Shown: positions 20,743-30,311 of the stretch, one piece after another
Position numbering within the stretch: the first letter of the stretch is position 1
Layout of the letters: each line of letters begins with the position of its first letter
Assembly: GCA_947466075.1 (NCBI GenBank)
Contig: CANIBP010000011.1
Coordinates: 43,499 to 107,498 of the forward strand
Length of the DNA stretch: 64,000 nucleotides
Source of the DNA: Verrucomicrobiaceae bacterium
GTDB lineage: Bacteria > Verrucomicrobiota > Verrucomicrobiia > Verrucomicrobiales > Verrucomicrobiaceae
Direction of reading: 5' to 3'
The notes under the pieces: generated by a model
Database searches by the model: none
What the model was told of the DNA's origin: nothing
What the model saw: only the letters and a program-made list of their open reading frames with translations
Program-made: the position numbers and the translations under genes

Positions 20743-21162
20743 TTAAGGTTCGTCGGCATGCGTCGTGACGGCGGTCTTCTGGATGCCTGCTGTTTCGAGT
20801 ATTTGCATGATCTCCACCAGTTGCTGTACCGGTAGATCACGATGAATGCGCACTTGGATGCCCAAGCCTGGCCGACTCGCGGCGAGCTGCTTCAATGAGG
20901 CAGGTAGATCGGCACGCGCGAGCATGGCGGCGTTGAGCGTGACAGACTGGTCGTAGTTCATCACCAGCGTCAGTGTTTCCGCCGGTGCCGTCACCACCTT
21001 TGCCACGGATTGCGGTGGTGGGGGTAACATGGATTTGTCCGCTTTGAGCAGCGGAGCCGCCAGCAGGAACACAAACAGCAGAATCAGCACCAGATCGAGC
21101 AGCGGAGTAATGCTGATCTCAGTGATGAGGCGAAGCTGATGCCGATTCGAATGGCGTTTCAT
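20743..21162 (-). CDS. tolR: TolR/ExbD-family proton-channel subunit
   Basis: A 139-residue protein with a short cytoplasmic N-terminus, one membrane helix containing ITPLLDLVLILLFVFLLAAP (the conserved channel Asp is in PLLDLVL) and a periplasmic domain ending in LVEIMQILETAGI. ExbD/TolR form the proton path with TolQ/ExbB. The ATG overlaps the tolQ stop (ATGA), indicating translational coupling. Confidence 0.88.
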   Translation of the reverse strand: MKRHSNRHQLRLITEISITPLLDLVLILLFVFLLAAPLLKADKSMLPPPPQSVAKVVTAPAETLTLVMNYDQSVTLNAAMLARADLPASLKQLAASRPGLGIQVRIHRDLPVQQLVEIMQILETAGIQKTAVTTHADEP

Positions 21163-22010
21163 GCGCGGACGTGGGCCGCGTGCATTGCGGCGGGCAGGGG
21201 AGAGGAACTGGTGCCGGTGAAGGCAGGCATGGATGGGCTGCCGAGTCCATTCATGCTAGGCAGTGCTTCGTTGCTGAAGCGATGATCCACAAACGTACGA
21301 TCAAAACCGGCGCTGAGTTCACTGGAAAAGTTATCGAGGCGCACCACCATGCCACGGATGCGGTTCACGAGGTAGTTGTAGCCCACTATACTAGGAACGG
21401 CCACCAGCAGGCCCAGCACCGTGGTGACGAGCGCCGTGGTGATTCCTGGTGCCATGGCGGCCAGAGTCGCAGCCTCACCGAAATGGGTCATCGTGCTGAA
21501 AGTGTCGAGCAGCCCCCACGCGGTCCCCAGCAGTCCGAGGAACGGTGCCCCACTCAGCGCCGTGGCCGCCACACTCATGCGGGCCTCGAGTCGCAGTGCC
21601 GCTTCCGCCACGCTGCGCTCCATCGCTGTCTGCACCGCGCTCATTTGTGAAGGGGTGATACGGCCCGCGCCTTGCAACCGTGCGGCAAAGGTCGCGCTAG
21701 GCTCATCCTCACCCAGCAGATACCACGACAACTCACGGCATGAGGCATGGTAGATGTGGTAGGTGGAAGAGAACTCGTGATGCTCGCGCAATTGGAATAG
21801 CTCCAAAGGGTGATTGCTCTCGCGGAATTGGCGCAGAAAAATGAGATTCGCACGTTGGACGCGGGAGAGAAGGAAGTGCTTACTCAAAATCACTGACCAA
21901 CTGGTGATCGACAGCAGCGCGAGGACGCCGCAAATGACCCAGCAGGTCAGATTGCTGTGTTCTAGGCCATACAGCAGGCCGGGTGAAAGAAAGGATTCAA
22001 GAGGCGGCAT
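21159..22010 (-). CDS. tolQ: TolQ/ExbB-family proton-channel subunit
   Basis: A 283-residue MotA/TolQ/ExbB protein: N-terminal helix near residues 20-45, a long cytoplasmic stretch, then the paired helices (ALSGAPFLGLLGTAWGLLD and MAPGITTALVTTVLGLLVAV) that carry the channel. The LGLLGTxxG motif is diagnostic. It is the first gene of the minus-strand tolQ-R-A-B-pal run and has a plausible sigma-70-type promoter just upstream (22032-22060). Confidence 0.88.
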   Translation of the reverse strand: MPPLESFLSPGLLYGLEHSNLTCWVICGVLALLSITSWSVILSKHFLLSRVQRANLIFLRQFRESNHPLELFQLREHHEFSSTYHIYHASCRELSWYLLGEDEPSATFAARLQGAGRITPSQMSAVQTAMERSVAEAALRLEARMSVAATALSGAPFLGLLGTAWGLLDTFSTMTHFGEAATLAAMAPGITTALVTTVLGLLVAVPSIVGYNYLVNRIRGMVVRLDNFSSELSAGFDRTFVDHRFSNEALPSMNGLGSPSMPAFTGTSSSPLPAAMHAAHVRA

Positions 22011-22031
22011 GACGAAAGAGGGTTACCACTA

Positions 22032-22060
22032 GTTAAAGAACCTTAACAGTCGGGCGTCAA
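22032..22060 (-). promoter_or_regulatory. Predicted sigma-70-like promoter of the tol operon
   Basis: On the minus strand TTGACG (22060-22055) is separated by exactly 17 bp from TTTAAC (22037-22032), 22 bp before the tolQ start codon. The match is five of six at -35 and four of six at -10. Confidence 0.45.
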
Positions 22061-22138
22061 CCGATTTGCCGGAGCAACGGCGGATCAACCCTAGGGCGGC
22101 GGATCTGCGGCGTAGCCAAGTTGCTCTAAATCTTCTCA

Positions 22139-24928
22139 TCAATGCGCCTGCAGCCAGTTCAAGCCAGTGCCTGCCTCGACTTCCACCGGCACACCTTCTA
22201 GCGGCAGAGCGTTCTTCATCGCTTCGAGAATGATCGTGCGCGCTTGATCGACTTCGCTTTCGGGCATTTCGAAGAGGAGTTCGTCGTGGACTTGGAGGAG
22301 CATGCGGGTTTGCAGGCCTGCTTGTTTCAAGGCGGTGGCGAGGTGGATCATGGCGAGCTTGATCATGTCGGCGGCGGTGCCTTGGATAGGGGTGTTCATG
22401 GCGACGCGTTCGGCGGCGGCGCGGATAGTGCCGTTGCCGCTGGTGATGTCGCGAATGATGCGGCGGCGACCCGTGAGGGTTTCGACGTAGCCACGGGTTT
22501 TGGCGTCTTCGACGATCTGCTCCATGAAGCGCTTCACGCCGGGGAACTGTTTGAAGTAGTTGTCGATGATGGTGGCGGCCTCGCCGCGCGGAATGCCGAG
22601 GCGCTGGCTCAAACCAAAGGCGGAGATGCCGTAGATGATGCCGAAGTTGACCATCTTGGCGGTGCGGCGCATCTCGGGCAGCACGCCGTCGAGTTCGACG
22701 CCATAGACGCGCGCGGCGGTGGCTTGATGAATGTCTAAACCTTGGGCGAAGGCTTCGATCATGGCGGCATCACCACTGAGCGCGGCCATGACGCGGAGTT
22801 CGATCTGCGAGTAGTCAGCGCTCATCAGCACCCAGCCGTCGAAGCCTGGCACAAAGGCCTTGCGGATCTCGCGGCCGAGATCGGAGCGGATGGGGATGTT
22901 TTGCAGATTCGGATCGCTCGATGCCATGCGACCGGTGGCGGCCATGAGCTGATGGAAGGTGGTGTGGACGCGGCCGGTGACCCTGGAAACGGCATGCGGC
23001 AGCGCTTCGACGTAAGTGTTGTTGAGTTTGGTGACCTCGCGGTAGTCGAGGATGTCCTGAATGATGGGGTGCAGGCCCATGAGCGACTGGAGGACTTGCT
23101 CGTTGGTTTGATACTGACCGGTGGCGGTCTTCTTGGGCTTGTCGGTGAGTTTGAGGCGCTCGAAGAGCACTTCGCCCATCTGTTTCGGGCTGTTGAGGTT
23201 GAACAGGCCACCAGCGGTCTCGTGGATGCGCTTTTGCAACTCGGCGGCTTTTTTATCTAGCTCGACGCCGTATTCGCGCAGTGCCTGCACGTCGATCTTC
23301 ACGCCAAAATTCTCCATGCTGGTGAGCACGGGGATCAAAGGTGACTCGATGGTGTCAAACACGCGTGTTTGGCCATGCGGAGCCATTTCGGGCCGCAGTT
23401 TGGCGGCGAGTTGCCACGTCACATCGGCGTCTTCAGCGGCGTAGTCGGAGACTTTTTGCGTATCATCCGCGGCGGCTTGCGCCATCGTGGAACTGAAGAG
23501 GTCATCCTTTTCCGTACAGATGAGTGCGGTGATGGGGACGGGCGTGTAGTGGAGATAAGTCTCGGACAAGAAGTCCATGCCATGCCGTTGATCAGGCTCG
23601 ATCAAGGCATGCGCAATCATGGTGTCGAAATATGGCCCAGGGACCTCGATGCCATGCGCGAGGAGCACGCTGAGGTCGAACTTGAGGTTGTGGCCGATCT
23701 TCTCGACGCCCTCACGCCTGAGCACACTGCGGAATTCTTCGAGTACAGCCTTCGCTGCGGCTTTGTCGCGCGGAAAGTGCGCGAACCAGCCTTCGTGTGC
23801 TTTCCATGAGAACGCGATGCCGACGATGCTCGTATCGCGTGGATCGAGTCCGGTGGTTTCGAGGTCGAAGCAGAAGGATTTCAGCTCGGTGAGCTGCGCG
23901 AGGAGGTTTTGGCGCTCGGCGGCGGTTTGGACGAGATGATACTGATGAGGCGTATCGGCGATGCTGGTGAGCTTGGGCGGCGTGATGGCTTCTGCGGCGA
24001 AAAGATCGCCTGGAGCAGCTTCCGCAGCCGTTTTGCGACCACGACCGGCTTTGAAGTCATCGCCATAGAGTCGGCGGCCGAGCGCGTTGAACTCGAACTC
24101 GGTGAAGAAGGCCTTCAGTTCATCATCGTTGTGCGCTTTGACGACGAGGTCGGCGACTTCGGCATCGTAAGGCGCATCGACGAAGATGGTGGCGAGTTTT
24201 TTGGAGAGGATGGCGTCTTCACGGCAAGCCTCCATTTTCTCACGCTGCTTGCCTTTGAGTTGCTCCGTGTTGGCGATCAGGTTTTCCACGCTGCCGAACT
24301 GCTGAATGAGTGCGGTGGCGGTTTTTTCGCCAAAGCCTTTCACGCCGGGGATGTTATCAACGGCATCACCCATGAGCGCGAGGATGTCGATGACTTGCTC
24401 TGGTCGCTCAATGCCCCAGCGCTCGCAGATTTCCTTCACGCCGAGGATTTCGACCTCGGCACCGGAGCGGCCTGGTTTGTAGATTTTGACGTGATCGGAG
24501 ACGAGCTGGCCGAAGTCCTTGTCCGGCGTGACCATGAAGGTCTCGATGCCGTCTTTCTCCGCGCGTTTGGCCATGATGCCGATGATGTCATCCGCTTCAT
24601 AACCATCACGCACGAGAATGGGCACGTTCATGGCCTGCATGAGCCGTTTGATCTGCGGAATGGCCATGCTGATGTCCTCCGGCATCTCCTCACGCTGCGC
24701 TTTGTAAGCCGGGAACATCTCATGCCGCGGCGTGGGCGCGGATGTATCCAAGGCGACCGCAAGATGCGTGGGCTGCTGATTTTTGAGGATGTCGAGAAGC
24801 GTGCTGGCGAAGCCGTAGAGCGCGGAGGTGTTCAACCCATCGCTGGTGCGGATGGGGGCTTTGATGAAAGCAAAGTGCGCGCGGTAAAGCAGCGCCATGC
24901 CATCGAGGAGGAAAAGGCGTTGGGACAT
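22139..24928 (-). CDS. polA: DNA polymerase I
   Basis: 929 residues, full length for the family. It has an N-terminal 5'-3' exonuclease/flap domain (LLDGMALLYRAHFAF, then FMVTPDKDFGQL and ALMGDAVDNIPGVKGFGEKT) and a 3'-5' exonuclease that looks active (CFDLETTGLD, IGHNLKFDLSVL, YAAEDADVTWQL). The polymerase domain carries motif A DYSQIELRVMAA, the O-helix (RRTAKMVNFGIIYGIS) and motif C QVHDELLFE. It fills gaps and removes RNA primers. It is the last gene of a minus-strand run, 40 bp after the antiporter gene. Confidence 0.97.
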   Translation of the reverse strand: MSQRLFLLDGMALLYRAHFAFIKAPIRTSDGLNTSALYGFASTLLDILKNQQPTHLAVALDTSAPTPRHEMFPAYKAQREEMPEDISMAIPQIKRLMQAMNVPILVRDGYEADDIIGIMAKRAEKDGIETFMVTPDKDFGQLVSDHVKIYKPGRSGAEVEILGVKEICERWGIERPEQVIDILALMGDAVDNIPGVKGFGEKTATALIQQFGSVENLIANTEQLKGKQREKMEACREDAILSKKLATIFVDAPYDAEVADLVVKAHNDDELKAFFTEFEFNALGRRLYGDDFKAGRGRKTAAEAAPGDLFAAEAITPPKLTSIADTPHQYHLVQTAAERQNLLAQLTELKSFCFDLETTGLDPRDTSIVGIAFSWKAHEGWFAHFPRDKAAAKAVLEEFRSVLRREGVEKIGHNLKFDLSVLLAHGIEVPGPYFDTMIAHALIEPDQRHGMDFLSETYLHYTPVPITALICTEKDDLFSSTMAQAAADDTQKVSDYAAEDADVTWQLAAKLRPEMAPHGQTRVFDTIESPLIPVLTSMENFGVKIDVQALREYGVELDKKAAELQKRIHETAGGLFNLNSPKQMGEVLFERLKLTDKPKKTATGQYQTNEQVLQSLMGLHPIIQDILDYREVTKLNNTYVEALPHAVSRVTGRVHTTFHQLMAATGRMASSDPNLQNIPIRSDLGREIRKAFVPGFDGWVLMSADYSQIELRVMAALSGDAAMIEAFAQGLDIHQATAARVYGVELDGVLPEMRRTAKMVNFGIIYGISAFGLSQRLGIPRGEAATIIDNYFKQFPGVKRFMEQIVEDAKTRGYVETLTGRRRIIRDITSGNGTIRAAAERVAMNTPIQGTAADMIKLAMIHLATALKQAGLQTRMLLQVHDELLFEMPESEVDQARTIILEAMKNALPLEGVPVEVEAGTGLNWLQAH

Positions 24929-24968
24929 TCGCTGTCAGACTAGGCGGGCAGGATGCTCGCGCAATGGC

Positions 24969-26663
24969 TCAAGCGCCTTGCAACGTGAGCGCGGCATCTT
25001 CCATGGCGCGGCTGGCTTCAGTCTCGTCGTTGACGACTTGCGTGGCTCCGAGGCGTTTCAAGCGATCGACATCGGAGCTGAAACGCGCGCGAGCGAGCAC
25101 AGCGATGTCGGGACGATGCTCGCGGATCATCGCGAGGGCTTGTGCATTGACGGTGGCATCGGGAAAGGTCAGCGCGACCATGCGGGCGTTCTTCAATTTC
25201 GTGAGTTCCCAGGTTTCCTCGTGGCTGGCATCGGCAAAGAGTACGGCTTGGCCCTGGCGTTGAAGTTTGCGCACCGTTTCGGCATTCAATTCAACGACAA
25301 GCGTGCGCACACCTGAATCGAGCAGTGCTTTGTTGAGTTTTTCGCCGACTGGACCATGACCGCAGATGATGGCGTGATCGGAGAGTTCTGCGATGCGCTG
25401 GCGAAGGTTGCCAGCGTCGAATTTGACGGGTTTGCCACGGCCCCACCCGCGTTTCACGAGCCAATCTCCCAGTGGCTGGCCGAATTTGAGCAGGGCAGGG
25501 AGCAGGCCCATCGAAAGCGCACTGGCGGCGAGCAGTGTTTGTTGTGTGTCGTTGCTCCAAAGATGAGCATTGCCAGCGTTCTGCAGCAGCACGAGTGAAA
25601 ATTCCCCCGCACTGCACAAACCGATGCCTGCCATGAGCGCCTGACGATGCGCGAGACCTAAATGACGCCCGATGACCGTAATGAGGCTGGATTTGGCGAG
25701 TATGAGTGCAGCGGTTAGCCCGCAGATTGGCAGCCAGAGCACGACGGCAGCCTTGATGTCGATCATCAGGCCCACAGAGACAAAGAACAGCGTGAGGAAG
25801 AGATCCTTCAGCGGCATCACGTCCGCCAGGATGCGGTGCTTGAAGATGGACTCACTCACAGCGAGTCCGGCGATGAAAGCGCCGAGCGCGAGGCCGAGAT
25901 CGAGTAATCCACCAATGAAAGCGAGGCCTACGCAACTGCCAATCACTGAGAGCGTGAACAACTCACGGCTGCGCGTGTGAGTCACGGCATTCAGCAGCCA
26001 AGGAATGACACAGCGTGCCGCCACACCGGCTAGGATGACGAACGCACCACCGCGGAGTGCCAACGAGGCGAGTCGCGGCATCAGTGATGTTTCAACACCA
26101 GCTTGTGGCAGTAGCAACGGCAGAAAGAGGAAAAAGACGATGATGAACAGATCCTGAAAAATCGCGACGGCGAGTGCCATGCGTGCGCCGGGACTGGATT
26201 CAAGTCCGAGGTCTTGGAAGCTTTTCAAACTCACGGCCGTGGAACTCATGGCGAGTGCCACGGAAAGAATGACCGCACCCTGCCAGGAAGGATGAATCAG
26301 TGTTGAAGCCGCCGCAGTCACCACAACGCAGAGCCCCATCTGCCAGCCACCGCCGACAAAAGCGAGGCGACGCAGGAAGCGCAGTTCACCCAGTGAGAAC
26401 TCCAAACCAAGCGTGAACATGAGCAGTACGACGCCGAACTCGGCCATCTGTGAGACATGTTCATGCGATTCACCACCGCCGAGTAGATCGAGCACACCGG
26501 AATTGGCGATCACAACGCCGCAGATAAAGTAACCGGCCAGCATGGACTGTCTCAGTCTTAGCAGCAGCAGCGAAACCAGCACCACACCAGCAAGCATCAG
26601 CGCCAACAGCGCAAAGACGGGCGGCATGCCCTCGGCGGCGGCGAGATGGAAGACGCAGGTCAT
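24969..26663 (-). CDS. KefB/KefC-like monovalent cation:proton antiporter (CPA2)
   Basis: A 564-residue protein: an N-terminal Na+/H+ exchanger domain with about 12 membrane segments (AEFGVVLLMFTLGLEFSLGE, SSTAVSLKSFQDLGLE, DLGLALGAFIAGLAVS) and a C-terminal TrkA-N nucleotide-binding domain (HAIICGHGPVGEKLNKALLD). CPA2 proteins of this build exchange K+ or Na+ for H+, often under nucleotide or glutathione control. The ATG overlaps the stop of the upstream ABC exporter (ATGA). Confidence 0.88.
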   Translation of the reverse strand: MTCVFHLAAAEGMPPVFALLALMLAGVVLVSLLLLRLRQSMLAGYFICGVVIANSGVLDLLGGGESHEHVSQMAEFGVVLLMFTLGLEFSLGELRFLRRLAFVGGGWQMGLCVVVTAAASTLIHPSWQGAVILSVALAMSSTAVSLKSFQDLGLESSPGARMALAVAIFQDLFIIVFFLFLPLLLPQAGVETSLMPRLASLALRGGAFVILAGVAARCVIPWLLNAVTHTRSRELFTLSVIGSCVGLAFIGGLLDLGLALGAFIAGLAVSESIFKHRILADVMPLKDLFLTLFFVSVGLMIDIKAAVVLWLPICGLTAALILAKSSLITVIGRHLGLAHRQALMAGIGLCSAGEFSLVLLQNAGNAHLWSNDTQQTLLAASALSMGLLPALLKFGQPLGDWLVKRGWGRGKPVKFDAGNLRQRIAELSDHAIICGHGPVGEKLNKALLDSGVRTLVVELNAETVRKLQRQGQAVLFADASHEETWELTKLKNARMVALTFPDATVNAQALAMIREHRPDIAVLARARFSSDVDRLKRLGATQVVNDETEASRAMEDAALTLQGA

Positions 26664-28567
26664 CCTGGACGTGATTCTTCTCCGCTGAACTGAAGGTGAT
26701 ACAGCTTTTGGTAGAGCGGATTGCGGTCGAGCAGTTCGGTGTGCGTGCCACGGTCGAGAATCCGTCCTTGGTCCATGACGACGATCTGATCCGCTTTGAG
26801 AACCGTGGAGAGGCGATGGGCAATGGCGACGACGGTTTTCCCTTCCGAAAGGATGTGAATGGCCTCCTGAATGATTTTTTCGCTCTCGGTGTCGAGGGCG
26901 GAAGTGGCTTCATCGAGCAGTAGGATCGGCGCATCACGCAGAATGGCGCGGGCGATGGATATTCGCTGTTTTTGACCACCTGAGAGATTGCAGCCGCCTT
27001 CACCAACGACGGCATCGTAGCCGTTGCTGATTTGCTCGATGAATTCATGCGCATGCGCCTTCTTGGCGGCGGCGATGATCTCAGCCTCAGTGGCGTCGAG
27101 ACGACCGTAGCGGATGTTTTCGCGAATGGTGTCGTGAAAGAGAAAGGTGTCTTGGCTGACTACGCCGATATTTCCACGCAAGGATGCTTGTTTGATGCTG
27201 CGAATGTCACGGCCATCAAGCAAGACGGCTCCAGAATCAGGATCGTAGAACCGCAACAGCAAGGCGTAGAGTGTGCTTTTGCCAGCGCCGCTGGGGCCGA
27301 CGAAGGCGTAAAATTTGCCGGGGTCGAGTTGCAGATCGATGTTCGCGACGGCGGGAGTTTCTTTGCGTTCGCCGTTGCTCTGGCGGTAGAAAAACGTGAG
27401 TTTTTGGAAGGTGACGGCACCTTGAGCGCGACCAGTATCGACCGCATCGGCGGCGTCCTTGATATCAGGCTGGCGATCAAGCAGCTCAAAGACCATGCCA
27501 GCAGCGACGGTGGTTTTTTGGAGCATCATTTGCACTCGGCTCAATTCCTTCACAGGCGGATAGATCTGCGTCAGGGCCATAACGAGCAAAAAGAAGTTTT
27601 CCGCTTCTAAACCATGATCCCAAGCATACACTAGGCCGGCGGCGATGCCGAACGAAGCTACGGTTTCAACGATGGGTCCGACAAGTTCCATGGCCTTGGT
27701 CCAGCGCACCTGATTCTGGGTCATGCTGAGGTTCGTGCGGGCAAAACGTTGCTCAGCATGGTCTTCGCGGGCATAGGCTTTGACGAGGCGGATGCCGGCA
27801 AAGGATTCCTGCATGGCGACCATGAGCTCACGGGAGTCATGTTCCTCCCGCGCGCCGTTTTTGCGCACACGTTTGCCGATGCGGATGATCGGCACTAGGC
27901 AGAGAGGAAAAACGACGAGCGACATGAGGGTGAAGAACCAATCTTGCGCGAAGAGAACGACGAGGATGGAGATGATCGTAAGCGGGCGCTGCGCCAGAGT
28001 TTGAATGAGCTGCATGGCATTACGCTGCACCACGGCAGTCTGGCTGGTGACCGTCTGCATGAGTTCACCCGTTTTGGCGGAGTTGAAAAAGCCGGGAGAT
28101 TGGCGCATGACGCTATGGAATGCGTCGTTGCGAAGCTGATAGGCGACTTTGCTGGTGACCCAGGCCTGCATGTAGCTGGAGAGGTAGGCGAAGAAACCAC
28201 GAAGGAAGATTAGCACTGGAATGAACGCGCAGGCGATCATGACTCCAGTGAAACCGATGGGGGCGTCAGCATCGGCTCCGAGTATTTTGGACAGGTCAAT
28301 TTCACCGATAAGCGGGAGATTGGTGGGTTCGCCCAGCGCGCGGGTCTTCCCCTTCAAAACGAGGGAAAAGATGAGTTGGAAGCCGATGAGCATGAAGCCG
28401 TTGAAGACGGCACTGAGCATGCCTAGTAGCAGGCTGAGGGCGAAACGGCCTCGGTAAGGAACGACGTACTTCCAAATGGACTTGAGCGTTTGTTTCGCCA
28501 AAGCGGCAAATTGCGGATCGGCAAGTTTGAGCGGATGGGCTGGCGTTGGTTGGGGACGACTGGACAT
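26660..28567 (-). CDS. MsbA-like ABC exporter, fused membrane and ATPase domains
   Basis: A 635-residue half-transporter: six membrane segments in residues about 40-340, then an ATPase with Walker A GPSGAGKST, signature LSGGQKQRISIARA, Walker B ILLLDEATSALD and the D/H loops. Length and order fit the MsbA/lipid-A flippase group of type IV exporters, which work as homodimers in the inner membrane. The substrate is not certain; the neighbouring glycan genes make a lipid-linked glycan or lipid A plausible. It is the first gene of the run that continues into the antiporter and polA. Confidence 0.82.
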   Translation of the reverse strand: MSSRPQPTPAHPLKLADPQFAALAKQTLKSIWKYVVPYRGRFALSLLLGMLSAVFNGFMLIGFQLIFSLVLKGKTRALGEPTNLPLIGEIDLSKILGADADAPIGFTGVMIACAFIPVLIFLRGFFAYLSSYMQAWVTSKVAYQLRNDAFHSVMRQSPGFFNSAKTGELMQTVTSQTAVVQRNAMQLIQTLAQRPLTIISILVVLFAQDWFFTLMSLVVFPLCLVPIIRIGKRVRKNGAREEHDSRELMVAMQESFAGIRLVKAYAREDHAEQRFARTNLSMTQNQVRWTKAMELVGPIVETVASFGIAAGLVYAWDHGLEAENFFLLVMALTQIYPPVKELSRVQMMLQKTTVAAGMVFELLDRQPDIKDAADAVDTGRAQGAVTFQKLTFFYRQSNGERKETPAVANIDLQLDPGKFYAFVGPSGAGKSTLYALLLRFYDPDSGAVLLDGRDIRSIKQASLRGNIGVVSQDTFLFHDTIRENIRYGRLDATEAEIIAAAKKAHAHEFIEQISNGYDAVVGEGGCNLSGGQKQRISIARAILRDAPILLLDEATSALDTESEKIIQEAIHILSEGKTVVAIAHRLSTVLKADQIVVMDQGRILDRGTHTELLDRNPLYQKLYHLQFSGEESRPG

Positions 28568-28736
28568 GATAAACGTCAGGCATTAACCGCCGCATCGCTA
28601 ACCGCACAACTAGGAAGTGCCGCAGGCAGGTCATCGCTGGTTGACTGTAGGCCAGACATCGGCATAAACACAGTGCACAGTCTGCTGTGAGAGGCACAAG
28701 GCTGATCGTGTCTGACTTTTTCCTGCAACTCATCCC

Positions 28737-30311
28737 ATGTCCTTTCTGTCCTGGCAATACTCCTTCTTCTTGCCGCTGGTGGTGATGCTGTACTGGATGT
28801 TGCGGCTGCGGGCGCGCATGGTGCTGCTGCTGCTGGCGAGTTATGTATTCTACGGCATGTGGGACATACGCTTTCTGGCACTGTTGATGGGATCAACTTG
28901 CGTGGATTACTTTTGCGGACGGGCGATTGTGGGTGATCGATCTGCGACATGGCGCGTGTTTGTGACAGCGATGCTGCCGCTGGCGTGGTTATTGGCTTGT
29001 GGGCTGCTTCCGCATGGCGCGGGCGATGTGCGGACGACGATGTTCGAGTTTGGCGCGATCTTTGCGGTGTTGTTTCCGCTTGGATATGTGCTGATGTGGC
29101 GAGTTTCTGAAGAACGTCGGCGGAAGGGGTTTCTGCTGCTGAGCATCGGTTCCAACCTGGCGGTGCTGGGCATCTTCAAATACTTCGGTTTTTTCGCGAC
29201 TTCGCTGATGGCGCTGCTGCAAATGGTGGGCTGGGACTGTGGCTGGATTTTACCTCAGGTGGTGCTGCCGGTGGCGGTTTCTTTTTATACCTTCCAATCC
29301 ATCGCCTATGCAGTCGATGTGTATCACGGCAAGGCCAAACCTGCACAAGACTTGCTGACCTTCGGAGCCTATCTAGCCTTCTTCCCACAACTGGTCGCTG
29401 GACCAATTGAGCGACCGGCGCATCTGCTGACACAGTTTCAGCACGCAGCGCAGTGGGACTGGAGTCATGTGCACATCGGACTGCGTCTGCTGCTCATTGG
29501 AGCCTTCAAAAAGGCGTTTGTGGCGGACAATTGTGCGATCCTAGCGAGCTATGTGTTTGAGCCGGGAACCGTATTAAACGCACCTTGGGCGATTTTGGGC
29601 GTGCTGGCATTTGCCTTCCAGATTTACGGCGATTTTTCCGGCTACACCGACATGGCGCGTGGTTCAGCGCGGCTGCTGGGAATTGAACTGAGCCAGAATT
29701 TCCGGCTGCCGTATGCAGCACGCGGACCGAGCGATTTCTGGCAGCGCTGGCACATCACACTGTCGCGATGGTTCCGTGACTACGTGTACATTCCGCTGGG
29801 CGGCAACCGCTGCGGTCCGATCCTGACGCTGCGCAATTTGTGGGTGACGATGCTGCTGGCAGGACTGTGGCATGGCGCCAACTGGACGTTTGTGCTGTGG
29901 GGCGGCTACCATGCAGCGCTGCTGACGCTCTACCGGCTGGTGCCGTGGCTGGGACGCTTGGAAACGAACACCGAACAGCGCGGGTTCGCACGTTATGGCA
30001 GCGTGGCGCTGATGTTTTGCCTGACCTTGGTGGGCTGGGCCATCTTTCGTGCGCCGGGATTGGCGGGGCTGGGCGCGTGGTTCGCGGCGCTGGGAAATTT
30101 CAATGCCACGCTGCCGTGGCTGAAACCTGCGGCCTGGCTGGCGGTGCATGCAGTGCCGTTGCTGCTGCAATGGGCCACCCGCAATCACCAGGATGAGTCT
30201 GATCTGGATCACCTGTCGTGGCCGGCGCGTGGCGTGGTCTTTTTGTTGATGTTTGTGTTGTTCGCCAGCGCGTTGTCGGGCGAACAGGAGTTCATTTATT
30301 TCCAGTTCTGA
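28737..30311 (+). CDS. AlgI-type MBOAT O-acyltransferase
   Basis: A 524-residue polytopic protein of the MBOAT family with AlgI hallmarks: VSFYTFQSIAYAVDVY, FFPQLVAGPI, RFRD-like SRWFRDYVYIPLGGNR and the catalytic-His motif GLWHGANWTFVLWG. AlgI-type enzymes move acetyl groups across the inner membrane for O-acetylation of alginate, cellulose or other exopolysaccharides, usually with an SGNH partner. Its stop overlaps the start of an SGNH-like gene (TGATG), which fits. The 169-bp divergent gap to the ABC exporter gene holds no clear promoter match. Confidence 0.9.
   Translation: MSFLSWQYSFFLPLVVMLYWMLRLRARMVLLLLASYVFYGMWDIRFLALLMGSTCVDYFCGRAIVGDRSATWRVFVTAMLPLAWLLACGLLPHGAGDVRTTMFEFGAIFAVLFPLGYVLMWRVSEERRRKGFLLLSIGSNLAVLGIFKYFGFFATSLMALLQMVGWDCGWILPQVVLPVAVSFYTFQSIAYAVDVYHGKAKPAQDLLTFGAYLAFFPQLVAGPIERPAHLLTQFQHAAQWDWSHVHIGLRLLLIGAFKKAFVADNCAILASYVFEPGTVLNAPWAILGVLAFAFQIYGDFSGYTDMARGSARLLGIELSQNFRLPYAARGPSDFWQRWHITLSRWFRDYVYIPLGGNRCGPILTLRNLWVTMLLAGLWHGANWTFVLWGGYHAALLTLYRLVPWLGRLETNTEQRGFARYGSVALMFCLTLVGWAIFRAPGLAGLGAWFAALGNFNATLPWLKPAAWLAVHAVPLLLQWATRNHQDESDLDHLSWPARGVVFLLMFVLFASALSGEQEFIYFQF

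Noticed and set aside
23909..24943. 344-codon open frame antisense to polA
   Set aside because: Shadow of the polymerase reading frame; no recognisable domain and opposite to a complete, well-conserved gene.
28568..28736. Possible tRNA or small RNA in the divergent gap
   Set aside because: No cloverleaf, T-loop motif or terminator hairpin could be found in either strand.
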